A stretch of 57,401 bases of DNA, taken from Eubacterium sp. (GTDB taxonomy: Bacteria; Bacillota; Clostridia; Acetivibrionales; DSM-1351). The position numbers and the translations under genes were made by a program. The stretch is taken from positions 1 to 57,401 of the forward strand of contig JAQSXC010000004.1 in NCBI GenBank assembly GCA_029266335.1. Direction: 5' to 3'. This document shows, piece after piece, positions 1-7,683 of this stretch. Each line of letters begins with the position of its first letter. Position 1 is the stretch's first letter. The notes beneath the pieces are model-generated. The model was given only the letters and a program-made list of their open reading frames with translations. It did no database searches and had not been told where the DNA came from.

Positions 1-145
1 TCTACGTTACAGGATATTTAAGTGGGCTTAAGGAACACAATTGCCGGATAACATTTCTATCAGGTAATTCGTTACTCCTGTCAAAGCTAACAAGAGTGGT
101 ACCGCGGATTAACCCGTCTCTTTAATTAGAGACGGGTTTTTTAAT
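1..145 (+). promoter_or_regulatory. T-box leader of leuS (3' part)
   Basis: The T-box core AAGAGTGGTACCGCGG is at 92-107. It is followed by a GC-rich hairpin (ACCCGTCTC at 112-120, GAGACGGGT at 129-137) and a T-run, the intrinsic terminator. Uncharged tRNA-Leu would be expected to stabilise the antiterminator and allow leuS transcription. The specifier stem lies upstream of the window, so leucine specificity is inferred from the downstream gene. Confidence 0.93.
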
Positions 146-189
146 TTTTATCAACATAGGCTATAATTATTTTCAAAGGAGTTGATTTA

Positions 190-2634
190 ATGCCATATTC
201 AGCAGAGATAGATAGAAAGTGGCAAAAGAAGTGGTCAGATACCCATATCTACAAGTTTAATCCTAAAAACATTGATAAGAAGCTTTACTGCCTGGAAATG
301 TTTTCATACCCCTCAGGTTCAAATTTGCACGTAGGGCACTGGTATAACTACGGTCTGACAGATTCATGGGCCAGAATGAAGAGGATGCAGGGCTACGAAG
401 TATTTCATCCAATGGGCTTTGACGCTTTTGGTTTGCCTGCAGAAAACTATGCAATCAAGACAGGTATCCATCCCCAGGATTCTACACTTAAGAATATTGA
501 AACCATGGAAGGACAGCTCAAGGAAATGGGGGCTACCTTTGACTGGGATTATGAAGTAAAGACCTGCACCCCGGACTATTATAAATGGACGCAATGGCTT
601 TTTCTGCAGCTGTACAAGTCAGGCCTGGCTTACAGAAAGAATGCACCTGTAAACTGGTGTCCGAAGTGTAATACTGTTCTTGCAAATGAGCAGGTTGTAG
701 ATGGCGCCTGCGAAAGATGCGATACCGAAGTGACAAAACGTGACCTTACACAGTGGTTCTTCAAGATCACCGCCTATGCCCAGGAACTGCTTGACAAACT
801 GGATACCATAGACTGGCCCGAAAAGACAAAGAAGATACAGACCAACTGGATCGGACGTTCTGAGGGAGCGGAGATTTCCTTCATGGTCGCCGGGCAGGAC
901 ATAGAATTCAAGGTGTTTACAACAAGAGCCGACACCCTTTACGGTGTAACCTATGTTGTGCTTGCGCCGGAAAATCCCATAGTGGACAAAATTACCACTG
1001 CAAATAACAAAGCTGCAGTGGAAAACTATATAAAGGAAACAAAGAAGCAGACGGAGATTGAGAGACTGTCAACTGTCAAGGAAAAGACAGGTGTATTCAC
1101 CGGCGCCTATGCTGTCCATCCCATAACTGGTGAACAGGTGCCCATATGGATTGCAGATTACGTACTTGCAAGCTATGGTACGGGTTGTGTTATGGCCGTT
1201 CCTTCACATGATGAGCGTGACTTTGATTTCGCTAAGAGATACAATCTTCCAATAAAGAGAGTTATCAAGAGTGCTGACGGATCAGTTGACGACCTTCCCT
1301 ACTGTGAATACGGAGTACTTGTAAACAGTGCCGAATTTGACGGTATGTCATCAGCAGATGCCAAGCTGGGAATAGTTAAAAAGCTGGAGACAGATAACAG
1401 AGGCAGCCTGAGAATCAATTACAGACTCAGAGACTGGCTGGTATCCAGACAGAGATACTGGGGTTCCCCTATTCCGGTAGTTTACTGCGAGCACTGCGGA
1501 GAAGTAGCCGTACCTGAAAAGGATCTTCCGATATTACTCCCTTATAATGTTGAGTTTGCACCCGATGGAGAATCTCCGCTGAAGAAGAGTGAAGAATTCA
1601 TGAACACCACTTGTCCTACCTGTGGAGGCCCTGCAAGGAGAGATCCGGACACGCTGGATACCTTTGTTTGCTCATCCTTCTACTACTTGAGATATGCAGA
1701 CAGCAAGAACAGTGAGAAAGCCTTTGATACCGAGTGGATCAACAAGCTTCTCCCGGTTGACAAGTATGTGGGTGGAGCAGAGCACGCGGCAATGCATCTG
1801 CTTTATGCAAGATTTATAACAAAGGCGCTGCGTGATCTGGGACACTTGAACTTTGACGAACCCTTCCTTTCACTTGTGCATCAGGGAACAATCCTCGGAC
1901 CTGATGGAAACAGAATGAGCAAGTCAAAGGGAAATACCATTTCACCTGATGAATATGTGAGAAAATACGGCTCAGACATATTCAGAATGTATCTTGGTTT
2001 CGGTTTTAATTATGTTGACGGCGGCCCCTGGAGTGATGATGGTATAAAGGCAATCTCAAGATTTACCTCAAGGATCGAACGTATAATCGAAAGTCTTGCA
2101 GAGCAGAAGTCAAAACCTGTCAGAACTGATTTTGACAAGGATGACAAAGAGCTGAACTTTGTACGTCATACAGCAATTAAGGGCGCTTCACAGGATACTG
2201 ACCGCTTCCAGTTCAATACAGCAATTTCACGTTGTATGGAGCTTGTAAATGCATTGTACAAATATGATGCTGAGGTGAAGACAAAGAATATCAAGCTGTT
2301 CGAAGAAACTATCACTGATCTGATAAAGCTGGTGGCACCATTTGCACCTCACTTTGCAGAAGAAATGTGGGAACAGCTTGGCTATGAATATTCTATCTTC
2401 AATCAAACGTGGCCTGAGTTTGACGAAAAAGCTCTTGTACGTGACACTATAGAAGTTGCAGTTCAGATTAACGGTACTGTAAGAGGAAAGATAGAAATAT
2501 CTGCAAATGCCGAAAACAGTGAAGCTGAAGCTGCAGCACTGGCCGATGAAAAGATCAGGCAGTTCCTTGAGGGTAAAGAAGTTAAGAAGGTAATTGTTGT
2601 TAAGGGCAGACTGGTAAATATAGTAGCAAAATAA
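190..2634 (+). CDS. leuS: Leucyl-tRNA synthetase
   Basis: Class I aminoacyl-tRNA synthetase that charges tRNA-Leu in the cytoplasm, 814 residues, a normal bacterial length. The HIGH-type motif (HVGH) is near residue 47 and the KMSKS-type motif appears as RMSKSKGN near residue 577. Paired CxxC motifs (CPKC/CERC and CEHC/CPTC) mark zinc-binding regions. The CP1 editing domain occupies roughly residues 220-415, with the T-rich [10 protein letters not shown] stretch. The ATG is preceded by AAAGGAG at 174-180. It is a single-gene unit under the T-box leader, with a terminator just downstream. Confidence 0.98.
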   Translation: MPYSAEIDRKWQKKWSDTHIYKFNPKNIDKKLYCLEMFSYPSGSNLHVGHWYNYGLTDSWARMKRMQGYEVFHPMGFDAFGLPAENYAIKTGIHPQDSTLKNIETMEGQLKEMGATFDWDYEVKTCTPDYYKWTQWLFLQLYKSGLAYRKNAPVNWCPKCNTVLANEQVVDGACERCDTEVTKRDLTQWFFKITAYAQELLDKLDTIDWPEKTKKIQTNWIGRSEGAEISFMVAGQDIEFKVFTTRADTLYGVTYVVLAPENPIVDKITTANNKAAVENYIKETKKQTEIERLSTVKEKTGVFTGAYAVHPITGEQVPIWIADYVLASYGTGCVMAVPSHDERDFDFAKRYNLPIKRVIKSADGSVDDLPYCEYGVLVNSAEFDGMSSADAKLGIVKKLETDNRGSLRINYRLRDWLVSRQRYWGSPIPVVYCEHCGEVAVPEKDLPILLPYNVEFAPDGESPLKKSEEFMNTTCPTCGGPARRDPDTLDTFVCSSFYYLRYADSKNSEKAFDTEWINKLLPVDKYVGGAEHAAMHLLYARFITKALRDLGHLNFDEPFLSLVHQGTILGPDGNRMSKSKGNTISPDEYVRKYGSDIFRMYLGFGFNYVDGGPWSDDGIKAISRFTSRIERIIESLAEQKSKPVRTDFDKDDKELNFVRHTAIKGASQDTDRFQFNTAISRCMELVNALYKYDAEVKTKNIKLFEETITDLIKLVAPFAPHFAEEMWEQLGYEYSIFNQTWPEFDEKALVRDTIEVAVQINGTVRGKIEISANAENSEAEAAALADEKIRQFLEGKEVKKVIVVKGRLVNIVAK

Positions 2635-2643
2635 TTAACCGTT

Positions 2644-2684
2644 ACAGGCACTATGAGGTATATACCACATAGTGCCTGTTTTAC
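2644..2684 (+). terminator. Rho-independent terminator of leuS
   Basis: A 12-bp perfect stem (ACAGGCACTATG at 2644-2655, CATAGTGCCTGT at 2668-2679) is followed by TTTTAC, ten bases after the leuS stop. Confidence 0.9.
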
Positions 2685-2787
2685 TTTATAAGCTATATCT
2701 ATAAAGCTAATCCATATTCCACCAGGAATATTTGTGATATAATAACTTTAAGTTATATTATATATTCTACATATAAGGAGTGCTTAT

Positions 2788-3675
2788 ATGGATATTAATC
2801 TTGACTTATATAAGGTTTTCTACCATGTAGTCCAGACCGGAAGCATATCAAAGGCGTCCCGGGTGCTGTTTATTTCACAGCCTGCTGTGAGTCAGTCAGT
2901 GAGGCTGCTGGAGTCCAAGCTGGGAGGGAAGCTGTTTTTCAGAACATCAAGAGGCATTACCCTCACGCCTGAAGGCGAAGTTCTTTTTAAGTATATAGAA
3001 CAGGGTTATAGTTTGATGATGCTGGCAGAATCCAAGTTTTCAGAAGCAATAAACCTGGATTCAGGAGTTATCAGAATAGGAGCCAGTGATATGACCCTTA
3101 AGTACTTTCTCCTGCCCTATCTCGAGGAATTTCACAAACAATATCCCAAAGTCCGGATCAAGGTTACAAACGGAACCTCACCTGAAACGGTTGAAGCTCT
3201 CAAAAGAGGTGTTATTGACATAGGAGTTGCAAGTTTACCTCTGACAGAAGACAAATCTCTGGATGTAATTGAAGCCATGGAGATTCAGGATTGCTTTGTA
3301 TCCAACTACAGGTTTGGTTTTCTCTCTGAAAAGGAAATATCGGTTACAGAGCTTGTTGGTTATCCTGTTATAATGCTTGAAAAAAACACAAGTACCCGCA
3401 GGTATATTGATAAGTATTTATCCCGGAACTCCGTTTCTATTGTTCCCGAAATTGAACTGGCCACAAGTGATCTGCTGGTACAGTTTGCAAGACGTGGACT
3501 GGGTATTTCCTGCGTAGTAAGAAACTTCGCAGAGGAGTACATTTCAAACGGAAGTCTGTTTGAGATAAATTTGAAGGAAAAAATAGCTCCCCGACAGATA
3601 GGGCTAATAAAACTGCACAATGTACCTCTGACAGCTGCAGCCAAAAAATTTATGGAATTGCTTCAAACCAGCTGA
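2788..3675 (+). CDS. LysR-family transcriptional regulator
   Basis: A 295-residue LysR-type regulator. The N-terminal winged HTH (about residues 1-60) has the typical pattern, with a helix-turn-helix around SISKASRVLFISQPAVSQSV and then LE.KLG..LFFR. Residues 90-290 form the periplasmic-binding-like co-inducer domain. The ATG follows AAGGAG at 2776-2781. A TATAAT -10 element is at 2738-2743, beside a near-palindrome (ATAACTTTAAGTTAT) that could be its own operator. LysR regulators usually control a divergent neighbour, but leuS here is co-directional and separated by a terminator, so the target is unknown. Confidence 0.93.
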   Translation: MDINLDLYKVFYHVVQTGSISKASRVLFISQPAVSQSVRLLESKLGGKLFFRTSRGITLTPEGEVLFKYIEQGYSLMMLAESKFSEAINLDSGVIRIGASDMTLKYFLLPYLEEFHKQYPKVRIKVTNGTSPETVEALKRGVIDIGVASLPLTEDKSLDVIEAMEIQDCFVSNYRFGFLSEKEISVTELVGYPVIMLEKNTSTRRYIDKYLSRNSVSIVPEIELATSDLLVQFARRGLGISCVVRNFAEEYISNGSLFEINLKEKIAPRQIGLIKLHNVPLTAAAKKFMELLQTS

Positions 3676-3689
3676 AATTACCTCTTTAA

Positions 3690-3718
3690 TTGACAATAAA
3701 CTCCGTTTATATTGTATA
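3690..3718 (+). promoter_or_regulatory. Candidate sigma-A promoter upstream of prs
   Basis: TTGACA at 3690-3695, a 17-base spacer, then TGTATA at 3713-3718. It lies about 200 bases upstream of the prs start. An 11-bp hairpin (3771-3802) in the leader lacks a T-run and so is not a clear terminator. Confidence 0.5.
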
Positions 3719-3916
3719 TAACTAATAGATATTACTTTTATTTTTGTTTTATGTATAGAATCAAATTAGAACAGAGGCTTTAAAAGTAATTAAAAGCCTT
3801 TGTTGATATAATAATAATTATTCTTTTGTTGCAATTCATAGTAAACATAATTTTTGATATTCATAAATTACATAGTACATTATAAAAAAGGAAAACTTAA
3901 ATCAGGAGGCTACTAT

Positions 3917-4900
3917 ATGTCAGATAACTTTAAGATCTTTTCAGGAAGTACCGGAAAAGACTTTGCTGAAAAAGTATGCAGTTATATCGGAACAGAGCTG
4001 GGAAAGTCCACTGCCCGAACTTTTTCAGAGGGTAATACTTTTGTTCGTATTGAAGAACCTGTCCGGGGTCAGGATGTATATCTAATTCAATCAATAGGGT
4101 TGGATCCCAATAATGAATTTGTTGAAATACTTTTTTGGCTTGATGCCTTTAAGAGAGCAAGCGCCAACTCGGTTACGGCAATAATCCCCTATTTTGGGTA
4201 TGCAAAAGGTGATAAAAAGGATGAACCCAGAGTTTCCATACGTGCCCGGGTTTGTGCCGAATGTCTTGAGCTTGCCGGTGCAGACAGGATAGTCACTATG
4301 GACCTCCACAGTCCGCAGGTACAGGGTTTCTTTAAAAGACCGGTGGACAACCTTCAGGGAATGCCTCTGCATTGTGAATATATAAAATCTCTCAATCTGG
4401 ACAATTACGTTATTGTGTCCCCGGATGCCGGCTTTGCTAAGCAGGCAAGGGCTTATTCCTCCTACCTGGGCGTTCCCACTGTAATTGGAGATAAAACCCG
4501 GAGCGATCACAGCGAAAATGCAAAAATCCTGGAACTTATCGGGGATGTACAGGGTAAGGATGCTGTTATAGTTGATGATTTCACTATAAGCGGCGGAACA
4601 CTTGCTGATCTGGCTGATATGTTGAAAAACCACGGTGCGAGGAGAATATTTGCATGCATATCACATATACTCCTTAACTCAAGGGGGCTTGAAAAAATAA
4701 ACCAAAGCAGTATTGAGCAGGTTATAGCCACTGATACAATATCCAATCCTATTCTCCCGGGAAGTGATAAAATCCATATAATATCTGCAGCACCTTTGTT
4801 TGCCGACAGTCTGATCAGAATCCACACCAGGCAATCCATCAGTCCTCTGTTTGACAACCTTCCTAAAAAGGTTATTGAGTCGTCTTTAAATTCCATTTAA
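3917..4900 (+). CDS. prs: Ribose-phosphate pyrophosphokinase family protein
   Basis: PRPP synthetase family: makes phosphoribosyl pyrophosphate from ribose 5-phosphate and ATP for nucleotide, His and Trp synthesis. The start at 3917 (327 aa) is chosen because CAGGAGG at 3903-3909 sits just upstream; a longer reading from 3854 has no ribosome site. Visible motifs are DLHSPQVQGFF (usual DLHAGQIQGFF), a P-loop-like VIVDDFTISGGT (usual VVDDMIDTAGT) and IPYFGYAKGDKKDEPRVS (usual IPYFGYARQDRK...). These changes fall in active-site segments, so this may be a paralogue beside a housekeeping Prs rather than the main enzyme. Confidence 0.85.
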   Translation: MSDNFKIFSGSTGKDFAEKVCSYIGTELGKSTARTFSEGNTFVRIEEPVRGQDVYLIQSIGLDPNNEFVEILFWLDAFKRASANSVTAIIPYFGYAKGDKKDEPRVSIRARVCAECLELAGADRIVTMDLHSPQVQGFFKRPVDNLQGMPLHCEYIKSLNLDNYVIVSPDAGFAKQARAYSSYLGVPTVIGDKTRSDHSENAKILELIGDVQGKDAVIVDDFTISGGTLADLADMLKNHGARRIFACISHILLNSRGLEKINQSSIEQVIATDTISNPILPGSDKIHIISAAPLFADSLIRIHTRQSISPLFDNLPKKVIESSLNSI

Positions 4901-4943
4901 GCTATGTAATTTATGCAATATTGATATTGGCATTTTAATTCTT

Positions 4944-4998
4944 TTGCATTTGGCAGGACTCCTTTTGTATAATAAATTAAAAACGATACTGATATCGT
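4944..4998 (+). promoter_or_regulatory. Candidate agr promoter with inverted repeat
   Basis: TTGCAT (4944-4949), an 18-base spacer and TATAAT (4968-4973) lie upstream of agrB. Just after the expected start point is a 6-4-6 inverted repeat, ACGATA-CTGA-TATCGT (4983-4998), a possible regulator site or small hairpin. Confidence 0.5.
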
Positions 4999-5048
4999 GT
5001 GAGCAAACTGTTTACATCAAATGATGAGGTTTGAAAGGCTGGGGGACT

Positions 5049-5597
5049 ATGGAGATTACCTTCTATAGAAAAATAGCTGATAAGGTGGCCGATGCAGTTA
5101 TAGGCAGTCAGCAATACTCTGAAGCAGAGGCTAAAAAAATAAGGTATGGCCTGGTATGTTTTTTTTCAGATTTATATAAATTTATCCTTTTACTGATAAT
5201 TTTTTCTGTTTTTTCTCAAACCCTGGAATTCCTTCTGGTGTTTGCATGTACTCTTCTGTTACGCCCTTTTATAGGAGGCTTTCATGCAAAAAATGAGGTT
5301 GTATGCATATTTATATCGTTTGTGACAATGTTAACCGGCATTACTGTCGGCCGACTGGATATACTTCATCCAAATGTAAAAATAGCTCTGATTATCCTTC
5401 TTCCCATTTTTGGAGCTGTAATCTCACCTGTAAGAAAGAATAAGGAGGCAAGAAATTATAATGTATTAAAAATATCCGTACTCCTTATAACCGCTGTTTT
5501 ATTAATACTTGACTATTATATATTGCCTTACCAATTTGTTTTTATTACAGTAATTCTGATCTATCTTCAGGCAGTATATTCACTGGTACGTAAATAG
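5049..5597 (+). CDS. agrB: AgrB-like accessory gene regulator protein
   Basis: Membrane cysteine endopeptidase that trims and cyclises an AgrD precursor. The 182-residue protein has about five hydrophobic segments and the AgrB signature LRPFIGGFHAKNEVVC; its His and Cys are seven residues apart, matching the catalytic pair of S. aureus AgrB (H77/C84). The ATG at 5049 is preferred over an upstream in-frame TTG at 5031 because it has usable purine-rich spacing (AAAGGCTGGGGG). The agrD-like peptide gene follows after 114 bases and an AgrC-type kinase after that, supporting a peptide quorum-sensing role. Confidence 0.93.
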   Translation: MEITFYRKIADKVADAVIGSQQYSEAEAKKIRYGLVCFFSDLYKFILLLIIFSVFSQTLEFLLVFACTLLLRPFIGGFHAKNEVVCIFISFVTMLTGITVGRLDILHPNVKIALIILLPIFGAVISPVRKNKEARNYNVLKISVLLITAVLLILDYYILPYQFVFITVILIYLQAVYSLVRK

Positions 5598-5711
5598 GTA
5601 GCTGATCTCAGAAACCTTTGCAATAATATGCAAAAATATGCAAAAAAGGTTGACTTTTGTTGAAAAAAGAGGGATGATAAATGTAAATAAACCATTAGAG
5701 GAGTGATTCTT

Positions 5712-5822
5712 TTGAAAAAGTTTTTATTAAAATCAATTGGGTTATGTTCTTTAGTTATTGCTGGATTATTTGCAGTTGTCGGTACTACTAAGATTGTTTT
5801 GTTCTATGAACCTGAAGAATAA
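5712..5822 (+). CDS. agrD: AgrD-like cyclic autoinducer peptide precursor
   Basis: A 36-residue ORF with TTG start behind GAGGAGTG. It begins MKKFLLKSIGLCSLVIAGLF, an amphipathic/hydrophobic leader typical of AgrD, and ends in an acidic tail, FYEPEE. Position between agrB and an agrC-type kinase supports the call. In the family, a Cys (or Ser) normally lies about five residues before the acidic cleavage site and closes the (thio)lactone ring. Here the core is GTTKIVLFYEPEE with no Cys or Ser; the only Cys is at residue 12 in the leader. Threonine could act as nucleophile, or the peptide may be linear or inactive. Confidence 0.8.
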   Translation: MKKFLLKSIGLCSLVIAGLFAVVGTTKIVLFYEPEE

Positions 5823-5933
5823 AAAGGTTTACAAAATGTATTATCGATACTTGCAAAAACCCGTAAATACATATACATTATTGTGTGTAGTATTTATGGG
5901 TTTTGTCTGTTTACTCATATCAGGAGGAGTGTT

Positions 5934-7268
5934 ATGTACCAGGTTGCCGAAGTTTTTTTCACAGCGTTGGAAGGCTTAATATTTATTTTAGGTTTCGCAG
6001 CTATTTCAAACAGAAAAGAATTTCTGAATAATAGCCGCTTAAAAGTTCTTGGTTTTATATTCATATATACTGTTTATACCTATTGGCTAACTCTATTCCT
6101 TCCAAATGGCTTTCAATCCATTCCTGTTCTTTTGCTCACATGCCTCATTCTAAATTATGCATTCCGCGGAAAATTTTTAAAAAGTTCAATCAAAACTTTT
6201 TTAATTTTAATAGTTATATCAGTTATTGAATATTCCCTGTCTATCCTGATTATGATTGTTTTTCAAATTTCAATTAACGATTTGGTAAATAATGATTTTC
6301 TAATGCTTGTATGCAGTATTATAGCAAAAGCTCTTGAACTTACAGTAATTTTAATTATATATAGATTTAATATGAATATTGTATGGTTGAATGAAAATAA
6401 TGTTAAACAGTCGCAATACAAACAAATACTGATTATTATTTCTACGGTTTTATTTTTTATGGTAGCTATAAATATTTACATCACAGGAATTTCAGAAAAT
6501 CATATTATGTACAATATCTTTTCTGTTACGATTTATATTCTTCTGATACTATCACTGTTTTTCGCCTTCCGTGAAGGTTATAAGCTGGAATTGCTCCAAT
6601 ATGCAAATGATTTAAAGAAAGAAAACATACAGCAGCTTATTGAGTTTAATGAAATGATAGCAAAAGAGCGTCATGAATATAAGAATCACCTCAATACTAT
6701 TTATGGCCTGTGTACCTTGAATAAGCAGGATATGGGCGACAGGATCAAGCAATATATAAATAATTATGCAAATAACAGCCTCACAAAAAGCATAGGTATC
6801 AATTCGGGGAATGATTTTGTAGACGCAATTATTAATGTCAAATATAACAACGCTCTCGGTAAAGGTATAGAAATATCTGTTGCTTTTGAAGAACCTCTTA
6901 CAGCCGCAAGTATCGATGAGGATGCTGCCGTGACAGTAATATCAAATATTTTGGAAAATGCTATAGAATCTCTTGCTAATAATGATAAGGAGAACAGGTT
7001 TGTTAAGGTTAAGGCTTTTACCAGAGATAATAAATATATGCTCTCCATATCAAATAACGGACCAAAAATTCCCGAACCGGATATGAAGAAGATTTTTAAT
7101 GCAGGCTACTCTACTAAGGATAATGCTTCAAAAACCAGAGGTTTTGGGCTTAGCATCGTCCGCAATGAATTAGTGCGTTGCAGCGGTGAAGTATCTATCA
7201 ATAGCTCGGAAGAGTTGACAGAATTTCTCTTCACTTTCTGGAATGTGCAGCAAAAGGCTGTAGTTTAG
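5934..7268 (+). CDS. AgrC-type sensor histidine kinase
   Basis: A 444-residue membrane kinase. Roughly six hydrophobic segments fill residues 1-205. A Spo0B/AgrC-type dimerisation helix follows with RHEYKNHLN (phospho-acceptor His), then a HATPase domain with N-box NILENAIES, a G-box ISNNGPKIPE and GFGLSIV. The start at 5934 is set by AGGAGGAG (5922-5929); the in-frame extension from 5883 lacks a site. It should sense the product of agrB/agrD. No LytTR response regulator (AgrA) follows: the next gene is a helicase on the other side of a structured RNA, so the partner regulator must be elsewhere. Confidence 0.9.
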   Translation: MYQVAEVFFTALEGLIFILGFAAISNRKEFLNNSRLKVLGFIFIYTVYTYWLTLFLPNGFQSIPVLLLTCLILNYAFRGKFLKSSIKTFLILIVISVIEYSLSILIMIVFQISINDLVNNDFLMLVCSIIAKALELTVILIIYRFNMNIVWLNENNVKQSQYKQILIIISTVLFFMVAINIYITGISENHIMYNIFSVTIYILLILSLFFAFREGYKLELLQYANDLKKENIQQLIEFNEMIAKERHEYKNHLNTIYGLCTLNKQDMGDRIKQYINNYANNSLTKSIGINSGNDFVDAIINVKYNNALGKGIEISVAFEEPLTAASIDEDAAVTVISNILENAIESLANNDKENRFVKVKAFTRDNKYMLSISNNGPKIPEPDMKKIFNAGYSTKDNASKTRGFGLSIVRNELVRCSGEVSINSSEELTEFLFTFWNVQQKAVV

Positions 7269-7384
7269 CCACTCAACCAATAGTCAATTTTATTTTGATT
7301 TAATTCCGTTTCTCTCTGCTTATGTTATTAGGCCAATACTACATCCACTAATAGTAATTACCTTGAAAATTGGTTATAATATCT

Positions 7385-7415
7385 AGGTAAAGGTAACCCC
7401 TGGTTACCTTTACCT
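7385..7415. repeat. Perfect 14-bp inverted repeat
   Basis: AGGTAAAGGTAACC (7385-7398) and its exact reverse complement (7402-7415) enclose a 3-base loop. No T-run follows on either strand, so it is more likely a protein site or an RNA hairpin than a classical terminator. Confidence 0.75.
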
Positions 7416-7422
7416 CGTTGAA

Positions 7423-7481
7423 ACGCCCCTGATGTAAGGAAATTTTCCTACAATCGGAAAATTTCCTTTGAACTGAGGCGT
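7423..7481 (+). other. Two-tier hairpin upstream of helicase gene
   Basis: An inner perfect 13-bp stem (AAGGAAATTTTCC at 7436-7448, GGAAAATTTCCTT at 7456-7468) is nested inside an outer ACGCC/GGCGT stem. It sits immediately before the 148-nt repeat element and is absent from the second copy of that element. Confidence 0.6.
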
Positions 7482-7504
7482 TATAAAATGATAAGCTAAA
7501 GAAA

Positions 7505-7652
7505 AGTTGAATACTAAATTCCGAAAGTTAAAGCGAGGGATTTTATCATTAAGTAAGGCGGAGGAAGGCGTAATTGTTGCTTTATTGCAACTGACCCCAA
7601 CGTAGCATAATGGAAAAATATCCGCTTTAGAATCGGAATTTATTATTTAACT
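7505..7652 (+). ncRNA. Structured 148-nt repeat element, copy A
   Basis: It aligns without gaps to copy B at 11154-11301 (about 23 differences in 148). Terminal segments pair: AGTTGAATA with TATTTAACT, and AATTCCGA with TCGGAATT. TAAAG pairs with CTTTA inside that stem, and GTTGC/GCAAC form an inner hairpin. Several differences between copies keep pairing through G-U wobble. It ends 31 bases before the SNF2 helicase ATG. It could be a 5'-leader regulatory RNA, a small RNA, or a miniature element. It does not match the T-box, SAM, c-di-GMP-I or cobalamin consensus as I remember them. Confidence 0.6.
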
Positions 7653-7683
7653 GTTCCTGAAATATTGACTATGGAGATTATGA

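Noticed and set aside
4091-4633. 180-codon open frame antisense to prs
   Set aside because: Lies wholly opposite a well-supported gene, with no ribosome site or recognisable protein.
5758-5979. 73-codon frame overlapping agrD and the agrC start
   Set aside because: No ribosome site; overlaps two better genes in other frames.
7385-7415. Rho-independent terminator of the agr operon
   Set aside because: The stem is perfect but no T-run follows on the plus strand.
7505-7652. Known riboswitch (c-di-GMP-I, SAM, cobalamin, T-box)
   Set aside because: Core motifs of these classes, as I remember them, are not found; left as an unclassified element.
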